In this document: positions 1-7,243 of the stretch, in pieces
Position numbering within the stretch: position 1 is the stretch's first letter
Layout of the letters: the number at the start of each line of letters is the position of its first letter
NCBI GenBank assembly: GCA_045126355.1
Contig: JBGVOE010000089.1
Location: 1 to 14,970, forward strand
Reading direction: 5' to 3'
From: CAZSIA01 sp045126355
GTDB lineage: Bacteria > Bacillota_I > Bacilli_A > Acholeplasmatales > Anaeroplasmataceae
Length of the DNA stretch: 14,970 nucleotides
Position numbers and translations under genes: made by a program
The notes under the pieces: generated by a model
What the model was told of the DNA's origin: nothing
Databases searched by the model: none
What the model saw: only the letters and a program-made list of their open reading frames with translations

Positions 1-2222
1 TGAGGAACATGGAAGATACCACCGATTTTATGAGCTAATGAGTGGTTCATACCTAAGAATGCATTAGCGAATGCCATACCAGCAATTGTTGATGCATTAT
101 GCATTTTTTCTCTAGCTTCTAAATCATTTTTACCATTTTTAACAGCACGTGGTAAATATTCAAATACCATTTGGATTGCTTGTAAAGCTAAGCCGTCTGT
201 AAAATCGTTTGCTAAAACTGATACATAAGCTTCAAGCGCATGAGTTAATACGTCCATACCAGTATCGGCAGTAACACCTGCTGGAAGTGATGTTGTAAAT
301 TCTGGGTCACAAATAGCTACTGTAGGAGTTAAAGAGTAGTCAGCTAAAGGATATTTTTTATTTTCAGCTTTATTACTAATTACCGCAAATGGCGTAACTT
401 CACTACCTGTTCCTGATGTAGTTGGGATACATACTAATTTACTCTTTTTACCTAATTCAGGATATTTAAACGCACGTTTACGAATGTCCATAAATTTTTG
501 TTTTAAATCATCAAAGTTAACTTCTGGATGTTCATAGAATAACCACATACCTTTAGCGGCATCCATTACAGACCCACCACCTAATGCGATAATAACATCA
601 GGACGGAATGATTGCATTAAAGATAAACCTCTTTGTACTGTTGTAATATCTGGATCTGGTTCTACATCACAGAATAGTTGTACTTGAACATCATTTAATC
701 TTAAATTTAATTGTTCTGTAACTCTATTTACATAACCTAAATCAACCATACTTCTATCAGTAACAACGAATGCTTTACTAATATCACGCATATCTTTTAA
801 ATATTCAATTGAGTTACGTTCAAAATAGATTTTTGAAGGTACTTTAAACCATTGCATATTGTTTCGTCTCTTTCCTATTTTCTTAATATTTAATAAATTA
901 ACTGCGCTTACATTTCCTGCTACAGAGTTTTTACCGTAAGAACCACATCCTAAAGTAAGTGATGGTAAGAATGAGTTATATACATTACCAATACCACCAA
1001 ATGTAGAAGGTGAATTCCAAATTACACGAATAGCTTTAACAGCATTACCAAATTCTTCACTAACGCGCTTATCTTCAGTATGAATAGCGGCACTATGACC
1101 TAAACCATTAAATTCAACCATTTTACAAGCTTTTAGAATTCCATCTTCTGTTGAAGTTGATTTTAATACAGCTAATACAGGTGATAATTTTTCACGAGTT
1201 AAAGGTTCATTTACTCCTACCTCACTACAAGTAGCCATTAAGATAGTTGTATTTTCTGCTACATCAAACCCAGCTTCTTTAGCAATCCAATGAGCGCTTT
1301 TACCAACAACCGCTGGATTTAAGGCTGCGTATTCTGATTTCGGATCACCTTTTTGACCAAATAAGTAGTTTTCAACTAACTCTTTTTCTTTTTTACTTAA
1401 AAAGTATGCATGGAATTTTTCAAATTCAGCAACAACTTCATTATAAATTTCTTTATCAATAATAACAGCTTGTTCAGATGCACAAATCATACCATTATCA
1501 AATGTTTTACTCATAACGATATCATTAACTGCTTGTTTAATTTTAGCTGTCTTTTCAATATATGCAGGTACATTTCCAGCACCTACACCTAAAGCAGGTT
1601 TTCCACAAGAGTAAGCAGCTTTAACCATTGCGTTACCACCTGTTGCTAAGATAGTTGCAACACCTGGGTGATTCATTAGGCCACTTGTTGCTTCCATAGA
1701 TGGATATTCAATCCATTGGATACAATCTTCTGGAGCACCAGCAGCTACTGCAGCATCGTAAATAACTTTAGCAGCTTCTTTTGAACATTGTTGTGCACTT
1801 GGATGGAATGCGAAGATAATTGGATTTCTTGTTTTTAAACAGATTAATGATTTAAAGATTACAGTTGATGTTGGGTTAGTTACAGGAGTAATACCACAAA
1901 CAACACCAACAGGATCAGCTACTTCTACAATTCCTGTAACGCTGTCTTCACTAATAACACCAGCTGTTTTTAAATAACGCATATTATTAACTACATATTC
2001 ACATGCGAATAAGTTTTTAGTAGCTTTATCTTCAAACACACCACGTTTTGTTTCATTTACTGCACTCATTGCTAATTGACCATGATGATCAAGACCAGCA
2101 ACACTACATTTAGCTACAATATAATCGATTTGTTCTTGATTTAATTTTACAAATTTATCTAATGCTACTGTTGCTTTAGATACTAACTCATCAATCATTA
2201 AATCTACATTAATTTCATTCAT
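1..2222 (-). CDS. adhE: Bifunctional acetaldehyde-CoA/alcohol dehydrogenase AdhE (partial, C-terminus outside window)
   Basis: AdhE reduces acetyl-CoA to acetaldehyde and then to ethanol, using two NADH, in the cytosol. The reading frame is open from the ATG at 2220-2222 to the window edge, giving 740 codons of a family usually near 870 residues; only the end of the alcohol dehydrogenase domain is missing. The N-terminal aldehyde dehydrogenase half shows GITPVTNPTST (about 110-120) and the nucleophile Cys247 in FDNGMICASEQ. The C-terminal iron-dependent half shows GGGSVMDAAK, PTTSGTGSEVTPF, ADTGMDVLTHALEAY and GMNHSLAHKIGG, which carry the NAD and Fe2+ ligands. The start is supported by GGAG (2233-2236) lying immediately after the rex stop codon. 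With only 14 bp between the genes, adhE is probably co-transcribed with rex and controlled by it. No frameshift is seen. Confidence 0.97.
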   Translation of the reverse strand, partial: MNEINVDLMIDELVSKATVALDKFVKLNQEQIDYIVAKCSVAGLDHHGQLAMSAVNETKRGVFEDKATKNLFACEYVVNNMRYLKTAGVISEDSVTGIVEVADPVGVVCGITPVTNPTSTVIFKSLICLKTRNPIIFAFHPSAQQCSKEAAKVIYDAAVAAGAPEDCIQWIEYPSMEATSGLMNHPGVATILATGGNAMVKAAYSCGKPALGVGAGNVPAYIEKTAKIKQAVNDIVMSKTFDNGMICASEQAVIIDKEIYNEVVAEFEKFHAYFLSKKEKELVENYLFGQKGDPKSEYAALNPAVVGKSAHWIAKEAGFDVAENTTILMATCSEVGVNEPLTREKLSPVLAVLKSTSTEDGILKACKMVEFNGLGHSAAIHTEDKRVSEEFGNAVKAIRVIWNSPSTFGGIGNVYNSFLPSLTLGCGSYGKNSVAGNVSAVNLLNIKKIGKRRNNMQWFKVPSKIYFERNSIEYLKDMRDISKAFVVTDRSMVDLGYVNRVTEQLNLRLNDVQVQLFCDVEPDPDITTVQRGLSLMQSFRPDVIIALGGGSVMDAAKGMWLFYEHPEVNFDDLKQKFMDIRKRAFKYPELGKKSKLVCIPTTSGTGSEVTPFAVISNKAENKKYPLADYSLTPTVAICDPEFTTSLPAGVTADTGMDVLTHALEAYVSVLANDFTDGLALQAIQMVFEYLPRAVKNGKNDLEAREKMHNASTIAGMAFANAFLGMNHSLAHKIGGIFHVP

Positions 2223-2236
2223 TTTTTTAAATCTCC

Positions 2237-2872
2237 TTAATATAATAATTCTTTTAACTTATTTGAAAGTATAGCTAAGCTTGAAGCCATATTTTCATTT
2301 TGTACAATAACACCTTCAGGTACTTCTAATACCGCAGAAGTAAAGTTCCAGATACCTCTAATTCCAATTGCTACTAACTTATCACATATTTCTTGAGCGT
2401 ATTTTTGAGGAACAGTTAAAATCGCAATATGAACATTTGATTCAACAGTTATTCTTTCTAATTCACCCAATGAATATATATGCTTGTTATTAAAGATACA
2501 ATCAGTTTTATTGATATCATTATCAAAAGCACAAATAATATCTAATCCATAAGAACTAAAACCATTATGAGCCATTAAAGCTCTACCAAGATGACCTGCT
2601 CCAATTAAGATAGCTTTTCTTGAATCACGATATCCTAAAAACTCTTCAATATCATAAATTAAAAGTTTTATATCTCTACCAATTTTAGGTTTTCCACTTT
2701 TACTACTAATTAAATTTAAGTCTTTTCTTACTTGTTCTTCACTTAAATTTAAGCTCATAGCGATTTGTGGAGATGATATAAATTCCAGTCCTTCAGCTTG
2801 TCTTTCTCTTAAATAAGATAAATAAATAGGGAATCTTCTTAATTGATTTTTTGAAGCATTTTTAATCTTCAT
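2237..2872 (-). CDS. rex: Redox-sensing transcriptional repressor Rex
   Basis: Rex binds NADH or NAD+ and represses fermentation and respiration genes when the NADH/NAD+ ratio is low. The 211-residue protein has the usual length. An N-terminal winged helix covers about 1-75, with recognition helix SEEQVRKDLNLIS (44-56). A Rossmann domain follows with GAGHLG (91-96) and the acidic strand end AFDND (115-119). The C-terminal domain-swap segment WNFTSAVLEVPEGVIVQNENM is typical. The wing reads GKPKIGRD where many Rex proteins have a GK-x-G-x-GY sequence, and the recognition helix lacks the usual aromatic residue after LS, which may matter because the candidate operator upstream is also atypical. 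The gene sits between its own promoter/operator and adhE, a classical Rex target. The Shine-Dalgarno is weak (GAGAGTGA, about 8 nt from ATG). Confidence 0.95.
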   Translation of the reverse strand: MKIKNASKNQLRRFPIYLSYLRERQAEGLEFISSPQIAMSLNLSEEQVRKDLNLISSKSGKPKIGRDIKLLIYDIEEFLGYRDSRKAILIGAGHLGRALMAHNGFSSYGLDIICAFDNDINKTDCIFNNKHIYSLGELERITVESNVHIAILTVPQKYAQEICDKLVAIGIRGIWNFTSAVLEVPEGVIVQNENMASSLAILSNKLKELLY

Positions 2873-2888
2873 AAAACATTCACTCTCT

Positions 2889-2922
2889 TTCGGTATTTTT
2901 TTACCGGTATTTTTTTACCGAA
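2889..2922. promoter_or_regulatory. Tandem palindromic operator at the rex promoter
   Basis: Two identical 16-bp elements, CGGTATTTTTTTACCG, lie at 2891-2906 and 2905-2920 and share a CG. Each is an inverted repeat (CGGTA / TACCG) around six T. Together they form a larger dyad with TACCGGTA at its centre (2902-2909) and outer arms TTCGGTA (2889-2895) and TACCGAA (2916-2922). The block starts a few bases downstream of the -10 box, so a bound protein would block transcription at the start point. Position implies autoregulation by Rex. The half-site differs from the TTGTGAA/TTGTTAA type known for most Rex proteins, so another repressor cannot be excluded. Confidence 0.7.
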
Positions 2923-2925
2923 TTA

Positions 2926-2953
2926 AGTATAACATATTTTCAATCTTTTTCAA
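2926..2953 (-). promoter_or_regulatory. Sigma-A-type promoter of rex-adhE
   Basis: On the minus strand TTGAAA (-35, 2948-2953) is separated by 16 bp from TATACT (-10, 2926-2931). The predicted start lies near 2919-2920, at the edge of the tandem palindrome, and about 50 bases upstream of the rex ATG. A second TTGAAA at 2938-2943 is too close to serve as -35 for this -10. Confidence 0.65.
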
Positions 2954-3104
2954 CATCTTTTTCAAAAATAAAAATGAAAATGTTTGCAAAAAGAAAAAAA
3001 CACAAATTAAATTGCGATTTTATCTTAATTTATTGCTACTATATTTCCAAATTCATTTTACCCTCTTTTTCAATTGAAATACATGTTTTTATGCCTTAAA
3101 ATTC

Positions 3105-3132
3105 AAAAAACCACTTCTTAATTAGAAATGGT
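3105..3132 (-). terminator. Rho-independent terminator of the coat-protein gene
   Basis: On the minus strand ACCATTTCT and AGAAGTGGT form a 9-bp stem, including one G-U pair, around a 5-nt loop, followed by six U (plus-strand A at 3105-3110). It begins 17 bases after the coat-protein stop codon and separates this unit from the rex promoter region. Confidence 0.75.
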
Positions 3133-3149
3133 AATTTTTTTAAATGCTA

Positions 3150-3566
3150 TTAAACTACTGGTGTAGCTATTATATTAATAGGTTCAAAACATTGTATAGA
3201 ACCTACGCATTCTAAATCTAAAACAATTGTATAGTTAGTACCCGCAAGTACAACAACACCATCAACTACAGTTGCACTTAACAAACGTAATTTAACAAAT
3301 CGTTCGTTAGTTACACATTCAACTCTAAAGTATGTTGTGATAGCTCCACCAGCGCCAATAACTGCTTCTACAGGTGCACCACTACAACATAATGTTAACC
3401 TAATTGGAATAGTGTTAAATTGATTGCCAAAAAAACATGCATCACAAGTTACTAAATTAGCACATGTATTACAAACATCTCTTTGCGTTTTAGCTATTTT
3501 TTCAATAATTTCTCCAATACTATTAGTACAACAATTCTTTTTATCTTTTGAATAATAAACTTCCAT
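3150..3566 (-). CDS. CotY/CotZ/ExsY-family spore coat or exosporium protein
   Basis: Members of this family self-assemble into disulfide-linked lattices on the outer spore surface (crust or exosporium) in the mother cell. The 138-residue protein has 11 Cys: 12, 13, 32, 35, 41, 44, 60, 61, 84, 120 and 126. The body matches the family pattern: a polar N-terminus with paired Cys, then IPIRLTLCCSGAPVEAV (family: RPFMLYTKAGAPFEAF), YFRVECVTNERFVKLRLL (family: FRVE..D..CAVLRVL), and a closing YTIVLDLECVGSIQCFEPI (family: ITVDLSCFCAIQCL). It has no signal peptide or membrane segment, as expected for a mother-cell coat protein. It has its own promoter and terminator, and GAGGTG (3572-3577) sits 5 nt before the ATG. 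This implies that the organism sporulates or descends from a spore former. I cannot tell CotY from CotZ or ExsY. Confidence 0.85.
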   Translation of the reverse strand: MEVYYSKDKKNCCTNSIGEIIEKIAKTQRDVCNTCANLVTCDACFFGNQFNTIPIRLTLCCSGAPVEAVIGAGGAITTYFRVECVTNERFVKLRLLSATVVDGVVVLAGTNYTIVLDLECVGSIQCFEPINIIATPVV

Positions 3567-3581
3567 TTTATCACCTCAACC

Positions 3582-3610
3582 TATAATATGAAAAGGTAAT
3601 TTATCTAGTT
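3582..3610 (-). promoter_or_regulatory. Sigma-K-like promoter of the coat-protein gene
   Basis: On the minus strand AACT (3607-3610), a 16-bp spacer, then CATATTATA (3582-3590) fit the sigma-K pattern mACm-N16-CATAnnnTA at all but one position. This agrees with late mother-cell expression of a coat protein. The oddity is distance: the predicted start falls around 3577, so the Shine-Dalgarno would lie at the extreme 5' end of the mRNA. Confidence 0.5.
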
Positions 3611-3633
3611 AGGTTAAATATAACTATACAGGG

Positions 3634-4395
3634 TTAATTGTTCAAAAAGATAAGTTCTATATCATTATCTAATATATTATAGATAGGTTGTGATACAGTA
3701 ATATAAATTCTTTTATCACCTTTATCTACATTTAGAATTTGTGTAACAGCTTCATAAATATTATTACGATATTTAATCATTGTTTTATATACTCCATTTG
3801 GAGGAAGTAAGTGAAGATAATAATCAAATTCAATCTTAGTAGAATTATCTAAAATATCTGCGTCTTTAATCTTTCCAATTAAAGAATAATTCCTTCCTAA
3901 AAATAAATTAGCGCCATTTATATTTCCACTTGTAATATATTCTTTAATAGTTGATGAGGAAATTCTAACATCATTAACTAAAGTATAATCAGCAATACTA
4001 ACATTAAAGTGTTCTTCTAGATTTTTAATACTTCCTTCTCTATTAAAACCGAATCTAAAATCAGCTCCACAAATCATATTACTTACACTTAATTTTTCTA
4101 ACATAATAATGAAGCGAGAATATAAAATACTCTTAATTAAATCAAATGGGAAAATAATTAAATAATCAACACCTAAATCGTTTAAGAGATTATATTTTTG
4201 ATTTGTAGTAGTTAGAAAATAATTTGTTTTCATTTGATTATCAAATGTAATTAACAGCGTTTTTAAGCCAAAATCTTTCGATTTATTAATTAAAGATTGA
4301 TGTCCGATATGAACACCATCAAAAGTCCCGATAATACAAGTGTTATCCTCTAAGCTCGGTAATTTATTTATATCATTTATATAGAATACTTCCAT
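3634..4395 (-). CDS. ribF: RibF-type FMN adenylyltransferase with a degenerate riboflavin kinase domain
   Basis: Bifunctional RibF phosphorylates riboflavin to FMN and adenylates FMN to FAD. The N-terminal FMN adenylyltransferase is well preserved: GTFDGVHIGH (23-32), CGADFRFG (109-116), ISSSTIKEYI (145-154), then ANLFLGRNYSLIGKI. The protein is only 253 residues against about 310 in the family, and the loss is in the kinase half. The GxPTAN loop, the IGxxPT strand and the catalytic Glu region are not recognisable. Only LLPPNGVY (196-203) and a beta-like tail ending YNILDNDIELIF remain. I infer FAD synthesis without kinase activity, or a paralogue beside a complete RibF elsewhere. It is the last gene of the ECF transporter operon, 11 bp after ecfT, with AAGGTGG 6 nt before the ATG. 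Confidence 0.82.
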   Translation of the reverse strand: MEVFYINDINKLPSLEDNTCIIGTFDGVHIGHQSLINKSKDFGLKTLLITFDNQMKTNYFLTTTNQKYNLLNDLGVDYLIIFPFDLIKSILYSRFIIMLEKLSVSNMICGADFRFGFNREGSIKNLEEHFNVSIADYTLVNDVRISSSTIKEYITSGNINGANLFLGRNYSLIGKIKDADILDNSTKIEFDYYLHLLPPNGVYKTMIKYRNNIYEAVTQILNVDKGDKRIYITVSQPIYNILDNDIELIFLNN

Positions 4396-4406
4396 AAAGC
4401 ACCACC

Positions 4407-5378
4407 TTATAAGATAAATAATGAAATAATAGAAAATACAAATAAAAGTAAAACAATACTGTATGAAATATAATCACATAGAGTATATTTTAATTCATAT
4501 AAACTACTTCTTTCCTTATTATCAATATATCCTCTAGCTTCCATAGCAAAAGTTAGATCAATTGCTTTTTTATATGTAATAACAAATAAAGGAATAATTA
4601 AACTTACCATTTGGAAAGCTTTATTAATAAAATTAACTTCTTTAAAATCCGCACCTCTTGATGCTTGTGATTTTAAGACTTTATCAGCTTCTAAAATTAA
4701 TGTTGGAATAAAACGTAATGTAACAGAAATCATCATTGAAAATGCGCCGGTGTTAATTCCTAAATTACGTAAAGGTTTTAATAAAGAATCTAGACCACAA
4801 TTAATTTCAGTCGGTTTTGTAGTAAGCGTTAATAAAGATGAAAGGAATAAGAAACAGATAATTCTTAATGTAATAAGTGATGCTTCTATTAATCCTTCTT
4901 CATAAATTTTAATATTATAATTTGCAATAATCGGTGAAATAGTTAAGTAATACTGAACTACAAATGCACCAAATACTAGCATTATAAAGATAGGTAATTT
5001 AAAACTCTTAACATATTTAGATAATATAAACCATAATGCTAAAACCAAAATAATAATACCTAAGTTTAAAAACGTTAAAGTAAAATTATAAACAGCTAAT
5101 ACTTCTCCTTTATGAATTGTTAATACCTGCATTATAAAGGTGAATATCAAGATATAAGTCATCATATTAATACTTTTTAAAAATTTATTAAATGGAGTTT
5201 TTGTTGTTAGAATTAAAATAAGTAATAATCCTGTAAATCCTAATAAAACATATACATTATTAATAATAAAAAGAGTTATAACTAAAAAGAGTAAACTTAA
5301 CAATTTAGTTCTTGGATCAAGACGGTGTAACCATGAATTAGCGTCATAATATTGACCGAAAATAATTTTATTATTCAT
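4407..5378 (-). CDS. ecfT: ECF transporter transmembrane coupling protein EcfT
   Basis: EcfT is the membrane scaffold that couples the EcfA1/EcfA2 ATPases to exchangeable vitamin-binding S components. The N-terminus NKIIFGQYYDANSWLHRLDPRTK is highly typical. The two coupling-helix motifs are SRG (240-242) and ARG (281-283), counted from the chosen start. I chose the ATG at 5376-5378 because AAGGTG (5386-5391) lies 7 nt upstream; the ATG at 5384, two codons earlier, would be only 1 nt from it. At 323 residues it is about 60 longer than usual. The surplus is a hydrophobic stretch of roughly residues 100-160, predicted to add one or two membrane segments between the normal helices. The gene overlaps ecfA2 by 8 bp. 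No S component is encoded beside it, as expected for a shared group II module. Confidence 0.93.
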   Translation of the reverse strand: MNNKIIFGQYYDANSWLHRLDPRTKLLSLLFLVITLFIINNVYVLLGFTGLLLILILTTKTPFNKFLKSINMMTYILIFTFIMQVLTIHKGEVLAVYNFTLTFLNLGIIILVLALWFILSKYVKSFKLPIFIMLVFGAFVVQYYLTISPIIANYNIKIYEEGLIEASLITLRIICFLFLSSLLTLTTKPTEINCGLDSLLKPLRNLGINTGAFSMMISVTLRFIPTLILEADKVLKSQASRGADFKEVNFINKAFQMVSLIIPLFVITYKKAIDLTFAMEARGYIDNKERSSLYELKYTLCDYISYSIVLLLFVFSIISLFIL

Positions 5379-6231
5379 TGCCATACACCTTCTTTAACTC
5401 AAGATATGCATCATTAATACTATATTGATATTCATCAAGTTCTATATTAAATTTCTTTTTAATCTCTTTTAAAATTTTAATTGTATTAGGATAATCTAAG
5501 CTACACTCTTTTAATAGTTCATCATTTTTAAATAAACTAGTTTTATCTCCATCATAAGCTATCATACCACTTTTTAATACAATAACTCTTTTTGCAACAC
5601 TTGCGACAATATCCATATCATGAGTAACTAAAATAATCGTCTTATGATATTCTTCATTTAATTTTTTTAACAAGCTTAATAATTCTTTTCTTCCTTCAGG
5701 ATCTAAGCCAACAGTTGGTTCATCAAAAACCAAAATATCAGGATTTGAAGCCAAAATTCCCGCAATAGCGACCCTTCTCATTTGTCCACCAGAAAGGTTA
5801 AAAGGATTCTTTTCATATAAACTTTCATCTATTCCAACAACGCTTAAAGCTTCTCTAGCTAATTCAACTGGATTTTCAAGGCCAAAGTTCTTAGGACCAA
5901 AACTAACATCTTTTAAAACAGTCTCATCAAATAATTGTGCCTCAGGAAATTGGAATACTAATCCAACACGCTTTCTAGTATCTTTTAATTTGATTTTTTT
6001 ATTATTACTTAATGTTTTATCAAATACAACTACTTCTCCATAGTTGGTTAATAATAGTCCATTTAATAATTGTACTAAAGTAGATTTACCCGCTCCACTT
6101 TGTCCAACTAATGTAATAAATTCATCTTGAGAATCGATATGTAAATTAATATCATTAAGAATGAATTTAGGGGCTATTTTTTTCTTAGGAGTGTTGTATG
6201 CAAATTTTACTTCTTTAAGGTTAATTGCCAT
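5371..6231 (-). CDS. ecfA2: ECF transporter ATPase EcfA2
   Basis: This is the second ATPase of the energy-coupling-factor module, working as a heterodimer with EcfA1 on the cytoplasmic face of EcfT. The 286-residue protein shows Walker A GQSGAGKST (43-51), Q-loop VFQFPEAQLFDETV (92-105), signature LSGGQMRRVAIAG (146-158), Walker B ILVFDEP (166-172) and switch His204 in VTHDMD. The Q-loop sequence FPEAQLF is characteristic of EcfA2 rather than EcfA1. The start overlaps the end of ecfA1 by 25 bp. The nearest Shine-Dalgarno, AAGGAGG, lies 13 nt upstream inside ecfA1, which is long, so translational coupling is likely. No in-frame alternative exists upstream because a TGA lies three codons before the ATG. 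Confidence 0.95.
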   Translation of the reverse strand: MAINLKEVKFAYNTPKKKIAPKFILNDINLHIDSQDEFITLVGQSGAGKSTLVQLLNGLLLTNYGEVVVFDKTLSNNKKIKLKDTRKRVGLVFQFPEAQLFDETVLKDVSFGPKNFGLENPVELAREALSVVGIDESLYEKNPFNLSGGQMRRVAIAGILASNPDILVFDEPTVGLDPEGRKELLSLLKKLNEEYHKTIILVTHDMDIVASVAKRVIVLKSGMIAYDGDKTSLFKNDELLKECSLDYPNTIKILKEIKKKFNIELDEYQYSINDAYLELKKVYGNE

Positions 6232-7013
6232 AATAAATCAACAACCTCCTTCATATTAGATAAACCATCTTTTTCAATAAGGTCTATTAATTTTAAATTA
6301 TCAAAAATATCTAATTTAGCTTCTTTAATAATTTCTTTTTCTTTAAATACATCCATAACATTTCCAGTTAAACAAATACTACCTTTATTCATTACAATAA
6401 CTTTATCAGCCATTAAAGCTTCATCTAAATTATGTGTAATATATAAAATAGTCTTTTTACCTTTTAACTCTTTAATAGTAGTTAATAACTCCTTAACACT
6501 CTTTGGATCTAACATAGATGTAGATTCATCAAATATAATAACATCAGGTTCACAAGCTAGTATTCCCGCAATTGCTACCTTTTGTTTTTCTCCACCAGAA
6601 AGACTTTCTGGATTACGGTTAAGTAAATGTTCTATACCAATTTGCTTACTATATTTTTCGATTCGAGCTAACATTTCGCCTCTATCAATATTTCGATTTT
6701 CTAAACCAAATGCAATATCATCTTTAACAGTAATACCAACAAATTGATTATCAGGATTTTGAAAAACAATTCCTAATTTCCCTCTTAAATCTTCTACTGT
6801 TTCTTCATTTAAGATAACACCATCAATTAAAATTTCACCACTTGTTGGTTTAAGTAGGCCCATAATAAGTTTAGCTAATGTGCTTTTACCACTACCATTA
6901 TGGCCTAAAATACAAATGAACTCTCCCATAGAAGCACTAAAAGAGACGTCATCTAACGTCTTAGCATTTTCTTTATATTCAAATGAAAGATTTCTAACTT
7001 CTATCTTTTTCAT
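6207..7013 (-). CDS. ecfA1: ECF transporter ATPase EcfA1
   Basis: This is the first ATPase of the ECF module for uptake of vitamins and other micronutrients. The 268-residue protein shows Walker A GHNGSGKST (37-45), Q-loop VFQNPDNQFVG (83-93), signature LSGGEKQKVAIAG (138-150), Walker B VIIFDES (158-164) and switch His194 in ITHNLDE. The Q-loop NPDNQFV is typical of EcfA1. I chose the ATG at 7011-7013, where MKKIEVRNLSFEY begins as in the family and GGTGAT (7018-7023) lies 4 nt upstream. An ATG ten codons earlier (7043), with GAGG about 7 nt before it, would add a non-conserved MKWLKPVVIY and remains possible. The gene heads the operon ecfA1-ecfA2-ecfT-ribF; the usual neighbour truA is not present in this window. 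Confidence 0.93.
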   Translation of the reverse strand: MKKIEVRNLSFEYKENAKTLDDVSFSASMGEFICILGHNGSGKSTLAKLIMGLLKPTSGEILIDGVILNEETVEDLRGKLGIVFQNPDNQFVGITVKDDIAFGLENRNIDRGEMLARIEKYSKQIGIEHLLNRNPESLSGGEKQKVAIAGILACEPDVIIFDESTSMLDPKSVKELLTTIKELKGKKTILYITHNLDEALMADKVIVMNKGSICLTGNVMDVFKEKEIIKEAKLDIFDNLKLIDLIEKDGLSNMKEVVDLLWQLTLKK

Positions 7014-7243
7014 ATATATCACCACTGGTTTTAACCATTTCAAAACCTCTTTTATTTTTATTTATAATAGCAAAAACAAAATTCATTACTTAATCCCATT
7101 CTTTTTTTGATATAGTTTGTTATTTTTTTGCAAATTAAATATTTTTATATTAATTATAATTTGTATTTTTAAAAATTTATCAAATAAAATAAATCAACCA
7201 CTCAATTAATAGGGATTTAGCGACCAGTTTGTTTTTTAATTTT

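Noticed and set aside
3601..3633. Terminator after ribF
   Set aside because: Only a weak TATAGTTATA-type dyad and a repeated GGTTAA are visible; there is no stable stem followed by U, so read-through into the coat-protein region cannot be excluded.
7014..7043. Upstream ATG at 7043 as the start of ecfA1
   Set aside because: The extra ten residues are not conserved in the family, and a GGTGAT Shine-Dalgarno supports the inner ATG; kept only as an alternative.
7131..7163. Imperfect AT-only inverted repeat between the XRE-fusion gene and ecfA1, as a terminator
   Set aside because: The stem is entirely A-T apart from its end pair and interrupted, and no U-tract follows on the minus strand. The whole 7044-7243 gap is AT-rich, and I see no convincing promoter or terminator in it.
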